A stretch of 6,402 nucleotides of DNA. It comes from an uncultured Campylobacterota bacterium. Lineage in GTDB: Bacteria > Campylobacterota > Campylobacteria > Campylobacterales > Arcobacteraceae. The position numbers were made by a program, and so were the translations under genes. Each line of letters begins with the position of its first letter. Positions within the stretch are counted from its first letter, which is position 1. The DNA lies in contig CAIJNA010000189.1 in the NCBI GenBank assembly GCA_903821805.1, positions 1 through 6,402 on the forward strand. Direction: 5' to 3'. Under the pieces are notes generated by a model. The model saw only the letters and a program-made list of their open reading frames with translations, had not been told where the DNA came from and did no database searches. Below, one piece after another: positions 1 to 4,693 of the stretch.

Positions 1-91
1 CGGGTGGAACATCTCTGACTGCAAAGACATTTACTAAATACCCTGCAATGATATAAACATTAGAAACGAGCGGTTTTGAGAGCATACATAA
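1..91. other. Unassigned sequence at a probable gpmI breakpoint
   Basis: This stretch lies where the middle of gpmI should be, but none of the three forward frames gives recognisable phosphoglycerate mutase. In the gpmI frame there are stops at 35-37, 77-79 and 89-91. Forward frame 3 is open only to a stop at 54-56. On the minus strand one frame is open from an ATG at 85-83 to the window edge, 28 codons starting MLSKPLVSN and containing the hydrophobic run VYIIAGYLVNVFAV. I do not recognise it and see no good ribosome binding site before that ATG. It may be a fragment of another gene joined to gpmI by rearrangement, eroded gpmI, or an assembly or sequencing artefact. The sequence alone cannot decide. 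Confidence 0.35.
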
Positions 92-832
92 GTCTCAAGA
101 AGTGATAGGGCTAGAGAACTTACAACTGCTTTTGCAAATCCTGATTTTGACGAATTTGAACAAAAAAAGAGTAAAGTAAACCTAGCAACAATGACACAAT
201 CTGATAAAAACTTGCCGCTTCCCGTGATGTTTCCAAAAGAAAGTCCGAAAAATACTTTATCAGAAGTTATTTCTAGAAGTGGCTTATCACAGCTTCATAC
301 AGCAGAAACAGAAAAATACGCTCACGTAACTTTCTTTTTCAACGGAGGCGTTGAGGATTTATTGGAAGGTGAAACAAGAACTCTTGTGCCAAGCCCAAAA
401 GTTTCAACTTATGATTTGCAACCTCAAATGTCAGCTTCTGAAGTTGGTCTAGTTGTAAGAGATGGAATGGATAAAGGTGAAGATTTTATTGTTGTAAATT
501 TTGCTAATGGTGATATGGTTGGTCATACTGGAGTTTATGAAGCTGGAATCAAGGCTGTCGAAGCCGTTGATGCTGAGCTTGGGCTAATACTTCAAAAAGC
601 CAAAGAACAAAACTATAATCTTTTGATAACAAGCGATCATGGAAATTGTGAAATGATGAGGGATGAAGCCGGGCACACCCTTACTAACCATACAGTTGGG
701 GATGTTTTCTGTTTTATAGTTGCTGATAATGTTACAAAAATAAACGATGGCGGATTAAACAATATAGCGCCAACAGTTTTAAAACTTATGGGATTAGAAA
801 TACCAAAAGAAATGGATGAACCACTTTTTTAA
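92..832 (+). pseudogene. gpmI: 2,3-bisphosphoglycerate-independent phosphoglycerate mutase, C-terminal half, 5' end broken
   Basis: GpmI interconverts 3- and 2-phosphoglycerate in glycolysis and gluconeogenesis, in the cytoplasm, using two Mn ions. The frame can be followed back from the ATG at 191 to about position 98, where it reads RSDRARELTTAFANPDF, the conserved segment that leads into the phosphatase domain. The 191 ATG is therefore an internal methionine, not the true start. Metal-binding motifs of the C-terminal part are intact: NFANGDMVGH (Asp and His), ITSDHGN (Asp-His) and the final His in LTNHTVGD. The family is about 490-510 residues and roughly 245 are present. Asp and Ser ligands of the N-terminal part (the catalytic Ser lies there) would fall before the window. 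A stop at 89-91 directly precedes the conserved segment, so no intact protein can be read across this point. Either the gene is a pseudogene or the sequence at 1-97 is wrong or rearranged. The stop codon overlaps the next ATG (TAATG). Identity of the family is very secure; the pseudogene status is less so. Confidence 0.75.
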
Positions 833-1542
833 TGCAAAAAAATACATTCAAAGTAAATACTTTAAGAATTAAAAACAATGAAGATATTTTATTGGATATA
901 GCATTTGATATAAAATCATCTGTAGCGCTTATAGGTGAAAGTGGAAGTGGAAAATCACTTACACTAAAAGCTTTACTTGGAATGCTTCCATCAAATTTAA
1001 ATGCAGAAAGTTTATTTAATAATAATTTCATCACAAATGGAAGTGAAACTGAACACATTGGATATGTTCCACAAAATCCATTTACTTCATTATCACCTTT
1101 AACAAAGATCAAAGATCATTTTTTGTGTTCCCACCAAAAGCAAAAAGAATTATTAGAATTGGTTGATATGGATATTGATAGTCTAAATAAATTTCCAATG
1201 CAGTTAAGTGGTGGGCAACTTCAAAGGATAGTTATTGCATTATCTTTAGAAAAGAATCCAAAGCTGTTGTTACTTGATGAGCCAACAACAGCTTTGGATT
1301 CAACGAATAAAAGAAATATTTTAAACCTCTTGAAGTCGCTACACTCTAAATTTGGATTTAAAATGTTATTTGTAACGCACGATATCAATTCCATAAAAGA
1401 TATTTGCGAAGATATACTAATATTACAAAATGGAAATATATGTGAATCCGGAAAAACAATGGAAGTTTTATCAAATCCAAAAACAAACTATACAAAAAAT
1501 CTTATAGAATCAAATTTTACAAACAGGGAGTTTAGAGTTTAA
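832..1542 (+). CDS. ABC transporter ATP-binding protein, oligopeptide/nickel-type
   Basis: This is a 236-residue nucleotide-binding subunit that would hydrolyse ATP at the inner face of the cytoplasmic membrane. All hallmarks are present: Walker A GESGSGKS (35-42), Q-loop Gln81 in GYVPQNP, signature LSGGQ (125-129), Walker B LLLLDE (145-150) with catalytic Glu150, D-loop ALD (154-156) and switch His183 in VTHD. The GESGSGKS and PQNPFTSLSPL wording resembles the DppD/NikD group of peptide and nickel importers. However, it is shorter than DppD (about 320 residues) and lacks the long C-terminal extension. No permease or binding protein is encoded next to it, so the substrate cannot be inferred. 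The start is the ATG overlapping the gpmI stop by one base, which suggests translational coupling. One base separates its stop from the PBP gene. It could serve a transporter encoded elsewhere. Family call is secure, substrate unknown. Confidence 0.9.
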   Translation: MQKNTFKVNTLRIKNNEDILLDIAFDIKSSVALIGESGSGKSLTLKALLGMLPSNLNAESLFNNNFITNGSETEHIGYVPQNPFTSLSPLTKIKDHFLCSHQKQKELLELVDMDIDSLNKFPMQLSGGQLQRIVIALSLEKNPKLLLLDEPTTALDSTNKRNILNLLKSLHSKFGFKMLFVTHDINSIKDICEDILILQNGNICESGKTMEVLSNPKTNYTKNLIESNFTNREFRV

Positions 1543-1543
1543 T

Positions 1544-3481
1544 ATGCGAGAAACAATACAAAAAAAACTAACAACATTCGGAATGATACTTGGTATTATT
1601 TTTTTAATGTGGCTACTTTATGTTTTAAATCAAATTAGAATAGATGTAAATAAAGTTGTGGACTACAATCCTGAGTTAACAACACAATTATTTGATAAAA
1701 ATAATAAATTGGTAGCAAATGTATTTGAAAAAGAAAATCGTTACTATGCGCCTTTTAAAACGATGCCAGCTCAACTTATTGAATCAATAGTTGCTGTCGA
1801 AGATACTGACTTTTTTGAACATGGCGGAATAAATCTTGAAGCTATCAACCGTGCAATTATTAAAGATATTGGTCACATGGGACTTGTTGAGGGAGCTAGT
1901 ACATTAACTCAACAACTTGTAAAAACTATGCTTCTAACAAGAGATAAAAAATTTACAAGAAAATTAAAAGAAGTTATTTTAGCTTTTAGAATTGAATCAT
2001 TACTAACCAAAGAAGAAATTCTAGAGAGATATTTGAATCATGTTTATTTTGGCCATAACTATTATGGAATAAGAACAGCCTCTTTGGGTTATTTTCACAA
2101 AGAATTAAATCAATTAAATCTTAAAGAGATTGCTATGCTAGTTGGTCTTCCTAAAGCTCCAAGCTTTTATGACCCAACTAAAAATCTTAAATTCTCACTA
2201 AGCAGAGGAAATCAAGTTATTACGAGATTAAAAACATTAGGATGGATCAATGAAAAACAATTCAACGATGCTATTAATTATGTTCCTATAGTTTACAATG
2301 AATCAGCAACTCAAAATAAAGCTCCATATGTTGTAAACGCTGTTCTGGAAGGTTTGCAAACGAAATACCCTGATATAAGAACAGGTGGTTACAAAATAAA
2401 ACTTACTATTGATTTAGGTGCCCAAAAAATTGCTGATGATGCACTACAATTTGGATATGACAGTATAAAAGGAAGAGATCAACAAGTTAACACAAGTAAA
2501 AGTACTTCTCAAACCCTAAACGGTGCAATAATCGTTTTAGACAATGCAACTGGTGGAATTATGGCCTTATCTGGTGGAGTTGATTTTGCAAAATCATCAT
2601 TTAATAGAGCAATTCAAAGTGTTAGACAACCAGGAAGTGCTGTGAAACCATTTATATATCAAACTGCTATTGAAGCTGGTTACAATTCTCAAAGCCCACT
2701 GGAAGATATTGAAAAAACATTTGAATACAAAACAGATAAAAATGTTGTAAAACAATGGAAACCAAAGAATTATAAAAATGAATACAAAGGTATTATAAGT
2801 TTAAGAGAAGCACTTGTCCATTCAAGTAACCTTGCAACAATTAATCTTGTCGCAAAACTTGGCCTAAACAATGTTTATAAAAATTTACAAAATTATGGAT
2901 TCACAAAAATGCCATACGATATGTCAATAACACTTGGAAGTTTTGGTGTTACGCCTCTCAAATTAAGTGAAATGTATACAATCTTCTCAAATAATGGAAA
3001 AAAAGTAACTCCTTATCTTGTTGAACAAATAGAACAAAAAGGTAAATTGATCGAGAAAGCTACTGTCAAAGAACAATATGTGACTTCACCGGCTCAAGCA
3101 CTTAAAATGACGTCTATTTTAAAAGATGTTGTTGGTTATGGAACTGGTACTACAAGTGCAGTTAGCGGAATAGACATAGCTGGAAAAACTGGTACTACAA
3201 ATAATAATATGGATGCTTGGTTCTGCGGATATTCTCCAACTATTCAAACTGTAGTTTGGTTTGGAAATGATGACAATAAACCGATGAGAGTAAGTGAAAC
3301 TGGTGGGCGTGGAGCAGCGCCGGTTGTTGCTTATTTTTATAGAAATTGGATACAGGTTCATCCTGAAACAAAACGACATTTTGATTTTCCAGTAAGTTCA
3401 ACTTCTTCAAGTACCGACAATAATGAAACAAGTGCTCCAGAAACAGAAGAAACATTAAGTCCATCTAACGTTGAATTCTAA
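1544..3481 (+). CDS. Penicillin-binding protein 1A (bifunctional transglycosylase/transpeptidase)
   Basis: A class A PBP that polymerises lipid II into glycan strands and cross-links the peptides in the periplasm, anchored in the inner membrane. The 645-residue protein has a short basic cytoplasmic start, then one membrane segment (about 12-30, no cleavage site apparent). The GT51 glycosyltransferase domain follows, with catalytic Glu86 in AVEDTDFFEHGG, GASTLTQQLVK (117-127), RKLKEVILAFRIE (139-151, second Glu143) and the NHVYFG motif (165-170). The transpeptidase domain has nucleophile Ser365 in GSAVKPF (SxxK), SSN at 427-429 (SxN) and KTGT at 548-551. The end (about 618-640) is a Ser/Thr/Glu-rich tail, probably disordered. 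Length and order match epsilonproteobacterial PBP1A (pbpA/mrcA-like). A purine-rich GGGAG at 1526-1530 lies 13 bases before the ATG, a rather long spacing, so translation may partly depend on coupling with the ATPase gene one base upstream. No catalytic residue is missing. Confidence 0.95.
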   Translation: MRETIQKKLTTFGMILGIIFLMWLLYVLNQIRIDVNKVVDYNPELTTQLFDKNNKLVANVFEKENRYYAPFKTMPAQLIESIVAVEDTDFFEHGGINLEAINRAIIKDIGHMGLVEGASTLTQQLVKTMLLTRDKKFTRKLKEVILAFRIESLLTKEEILERYLNHVYFGHNYYGIRTASLGYFHKELNQLNLKEIAMLVGLPKAPSFYDPTKNLKFSLSRGNQVITRLKTLGWINEKQFNDAINYVPIVYNESATQNKAPYVVNAVLEGLQTKYPDIRTGGYKIKLTIDLGAQKIADDALQFGYDSIKGRDQQVNTSKSTSQTLNGAIIVLDNATGGIMALSGGVDFAKSSFNRAIQSVRQPGSAVKPFIYQTAIEAGYNSQSPLEDIEKTFEYKTDKNVVKQWKPKNYKNEYKGIISLREALVHSSNLATINLVAKLGLNNVYKNLQNYGFTKMPYDMSITLGSFGVTPLKLSEMYTIFSNNGKKVTPYLVEQIEQKGKLIEKATVKEQYVTSPAQALKMTSILKDVVGYGTGTTSAVSGIDIAGKTGTTNNNMDAWFCGYSPTIQTVVWFGNDDNKPMRVSETGGRGAAPVVAYFYRNWIQVHPETKRHFDFPVSSTSSSTDNNETSAPETEETLSPSNVEF

Positions 3482-3485
3482 ACAG

Positions 3486-3491
3486 TATAAT
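3486..3491 (+). promoter_or_regulatory. Putative -10 box upstream of the DUF234 gene
   Basis: A perfect TATAAT lies five bases after the PBP1A stop codon. No convincing -35 box is seen, which is usual for the housekeeping sigma factor promoters of Campylobacterota. Transcription would start near 3498 and would read through the hairpin at 3539-3561 before reaching the gene at 3585. The call rests on the hexamer and its position only; in AT-rich DNA such hexamers also occur by chance. Confidence 0.4.
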
Positions 3492-3531
3492 TCGCACACT
3501 ACAAAAGGATAACAAATTATTTTATTAAATC

Positions 3532-3573
3532 AATCTACAAAAGAGCTATTTAGCTCTTTTTGTACTACAAATA
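3532..3573 (+). repeat. Left flank repeat block of the DUF234 gene (AATCTACAAA ... ACTACAAATA)
   Basis: Two 10-base words, AATCTACAAA (3532-3541) and ACTACAAATA (3564-3573), occur here in the same order as at 4390-4420 on the other side of the DUF234 gene. They are separated by 22 bases containing the terminator stem, against 11 bases on the right side. The shared core CTACAAA is also found at 3499-3505. Caution: ACTACAAATA also occurs inside the PBP1A coding sequence at 3194-3203, so part of the similarity may be chance in AT-rich DNA. Confidence 0.4.
3539..3561 (+). terminator. Rho-independent terminator after PBP1A
   Basis: AAAAGAGCTA (3539-3548) pairs perfectly with TAGCTCTTTT (3551-3560), followed by further T at 3561. 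The two central pairs would open to give a four-base loop. The arms begin and end in A and T runs, so the hairpin can work in both directions. It lies 57 bases past the PBP1A stop and ends 24 bases before the next start codon, so it would separate the gpmI-ABC-PBP unit from the DUF234 gene, or act as an attenuator for the latter. Confidence 0.8.
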
Positions 3574-3584
3574 ACATCACTGAC

Positions 3585-4391
3585 ATGGAAATCGCTATTA
3601 AATACTTTACTGTATTTGGTGGTTTCGACATTAAAATTAACACTGAAATTCCAATTGAAACATTGATCGAAGAACATATCTTACGAAAATATACTCAAAT
3701 CAGAAATGAGGTGCATTATCTAACCGGTGGATATAGTGTTGAGCATGCTATATTAACAGGAATTGCACTTGGTGACCGTAAAACGACAACAGCATTTAAA
3801 AGAGCTCATGTTAGTTTTGAAGAAGGGATGAAGTGTATTGAAAATCTTATTGAAAGACAAATTATAGAATCAGAATCATCTCAATTTTTTATAGTTGGAA
3901 AAAGAAATGAAAGTAAAATTGCAAAAAAATTATTTTTTCCTGTACCTTTCTTGAGATTCTGGTTTGCATTTATTTCGCCAATTTACAAGGGGATAAAAGA
4001 TAGTGATTTTAAAGAATTTCAAACAAAATATGAAAACAAAATTGGAGAATTTAGTGACTTTATGTTTGAGGAATTGTCACTAGTATTTTTACAAAATCAT
4101 ATTGTCGAAGACAAAATAAAACAAATTGGTAAATATTGGGATGAAAATATTGAATTCGATTTAGTTGCTTTGACTACGCAAAATAAAATTATGGTTGGAA
4201 ATTGTAAATACACAAATAATAAAGTAAAAAAAAGTGAACTTACTAAAATGACTCAAGATTGTGAAACAGCTGGAATAAAACCTGATGTTTTAATGCTATT
4301 CTCAAAAAGTGGCTATTCAAGCGAATTAAAGTCTATGAAAAATGAAAATCTTAAACTTTTTACAGTTAAGCATTTGAAGCAGTTGGTTTAA
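3585..4391 (+). CDS. Stand-alone DUF234-type protein with degenerate PD-(D/E)XK-like core
   Basis: A 268-residue protein of unknown function. The middle segment FLRFWFAFISPIYKG (122-136), the aromatic-rich stretch to about 170 and the end resemble the DUF234 domain that in archaea follows an AAA-type ATPase. No Walker A or B motif is present here, so it is the stand-alone form. The part EFDLVALTTQNKIMVGNCKY (190-209) looks like the core of a PD-(D/E)XK nuclease fold: Asp192 and Lys208 are in place, but the usual Glu of the ExK motif (often GECKW) is Asn206, so cleavage activity is doubtful. SKSGYSSEL (240-248) matches the motif after the last strand in such proteins. No signal peptide or membrane helix is convincing. 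The ATG at 3585 is the only plausible start, as no ATG, GTG or TTG occurs between it and the in-frame stop at 3525-3527. No Shine-Dalgarno precedes it. A DNA-related role is inference only. Confidence 0.75.
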   Translation: MEIAIKYFTVFGGFDIKINTEIPIETLIEEHILRKYTQIRNEVHYLTGGYSVEHAILTGIALGDRKTTTAFKRAHVSFEEGMKCIENLIERQIIESESSQFFIVGKRNESKIAKKLFFPVPFLRFWFAFISPIYKGIKDSDFKEFQTKYENKIGEFSDFMFEELSLVFLQNHIVEDKIKQIGKYWDENIEFDLVALTTQNKIMVGNCKYTNNKVKKSELTKMTQDCETAGIKPDVLMLFSKSGYSSELKSMKNENLKLFTVKHLKQLV

Positions 4392-4420
4392 TCTACAAAG
4401 CATAATCAAAACTACAAATA
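4390..4420 (+). repeat. Right flank repeat block of the DUF234 gene (AATCTACAAA ... ACTACAAATA)
   Basis: AATCTACAAA (4390-4399, starting inside the DUF234 stop codon) and ACTACAAATA (4411-4420) repeat the words at 3532-3541 and 3564-3573 in the same order. Together they bracket the DUF234 gene. The words could be remnants of a duplication made when the gene was inserted or lost and regained, but they are short. Confidence 0.4.
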
Positions 4421-4449
4421 GGGTTTAATTCAATATTAAATCTTTATTG

Positions 4450-4455
4450 GATAAT
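4450..4455 (+). promoter_or_regulatory. Putative -10 box of the leuA leader transcript
   Basis: GATAAT (4450-4455) differs from TATAAT by one base. It is preceded by spaced T-rich runs (4423-4425, 4429-4430, 4442-4444, 4446-4447), the pattern seen upstream of housekeeping promoters in Campylobacterota, which lack a firm -35 box. Transcription would start near 4462, giving a leader of about 230 bases before leuA, containing the hairpin, the leader ORF and the terminator-like hairpin. Confidence 0.4.
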
Positions 4456-4481
4456 ATTTTTCTCTAAACAAAAAGTAACAA

Positions 4482-4517
4482 TTTATCTTCTTTTGAACTA
4501 GCTCTAAAGAAGATAAA
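4482..4517 (+). promoter_or_regulatory. 12-bp hairpin in the leuA leader
   Basis: TTTATCTTCTTT (4482-4493) is the exact reverse complement of AAAGAAGATAAA (4506-4517), with a 12-base loop. No T run follows, so it is not a typical terminator for the + strand. It sits in the expected 5' untranslated RNA, ending 12 bases before the GGAG of the leader ORF. It may stabilise the RNA or time the loading of the first ribosome. Its 3' arm contains AAGAAG, which could alternatively pair with CTTCTT in the Leu codons (4598-4603). Confidence 0.6.
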
Positions 4518-4540
4518 ATAAAAATTAAAGGAGCAACAAG

Positions 4541-4615
4541 ATGAATCAGACTTTCAAAAACAAAAATAATAAAACTATAGCTATCTATTCACTGCTCCTT
4601 CTTCTACTCTTCTAA
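4541..4615 (+). CDS. leuA leader peptide with six consecutive Leu codons
   Basis: A 24-codon ORF, too short for ordinary gene calling. It has a strong ribosome binding site, AAAGGAG (4527-4533), seven bases before the ATG. The peptide reads MNQTFKNKNNKT, then IAIYS, then LLLLLL, then F and stop. The six Leu codons (4592-4609) are CTG CTC CTT CTT CTA CTC. leuA just downstream uses mainly TTA, with some TTG and CTT, one CTA and no CTC or CTG, so the leader is built from codons that are unusual for this genome. The ORF ends 78 bases before leuA and is directly followed by a terminator-like hairpin. This is the classic layout of an amino-acid attenuator: ribosomes stalling on Leu codons when charged tRNA-Leu is short would prevent termination and allow leuA expression. 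The peptide itself probably has no other function. I infer the mechanism; the ORF, its ribosome binding site and the codon run are seen directly. Confidence 0.88.
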   Translation: MNQTFKNKNNKTIAIYSLLLLLLF

Positions 4616-4619
4616 TATT

Positions 4620-4651
4620 TTTGAGTTTTTCGGCTCAAATTTTCCGATTTT
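4620..4651 (+). terminator. Candidate attenuator hairpin of leuA
   Basis: TTTGAG (4620-4625) pairs with CTCAAA (4634-4639), extendable by two G-U pairs (4626-4627 with 4632-4633) to eight pairs. It is followed by ATTTTCCGATTTT-like sequence (to 4651), that is T-rich but interrupted. The hairpin begins five bases after the leader stop. Two competing pairings use its 3' side: TCGG (4630-4633) with CCGA (4644-4647), and TCAAA (4635-4639) with TTTGA (4649-4653). These could be alternative states of a switch. A ribosome at the last Leu codons would reach the 5' arm. The stem is weak compared with enteric leu attenuators, so which structure terminates is uncertain. Confidence 0.5.
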
Positions 4652-4693
4652 GAATACAAACATAAATAACACAAGTAACTAAAAGGGTACAAA

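Noticed and set aside
191..832. ATG at 191 as the true start of a short phosphoglycerate mutase
   Set aside because: Conserved GpmI residues (RSDRARELTTAFA) continue in frame upstream to about 98, so this Met is internal to the family sequence.
786..1112. 108-codon minus-strand ORF opposite the ABC ATPase gene
   Set aside because: It lies antisense to a clear ABC ATPase including Walker A, is Phe/Leu/Ser-rich as expected of an antisense frame in AT-rich DNA, and shows no recognisable motif.
3192..3204. 13-base match GTACTACAAATAA between PBP1A (3192-3204) and the intergenic 3562-3574
   Set aside because: The first copy encodes conserved residues just after the KTG motif, so it is explained by coding; taken as chance and used to lower confidence in the flanking repeats.
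3119..3464. Two minus-strand ORFs (3119-3379 and 3240-3464) within the PBP1A gene
   Set aside because: They are shadows of the transpeptidase coding sequence, with unnatural compositions and overlapping one another; the + strand frame carries the KTG motif.
3499..4418. Five CTACAAA words (3499, 3535, 3565, 4393, 4412) as a possible CRISPR-like or iteron array
   Set aside because: Spacing is irregular, the core is only seven bases, a gene lies between the groups, and no repeat-spacer structure is seen.
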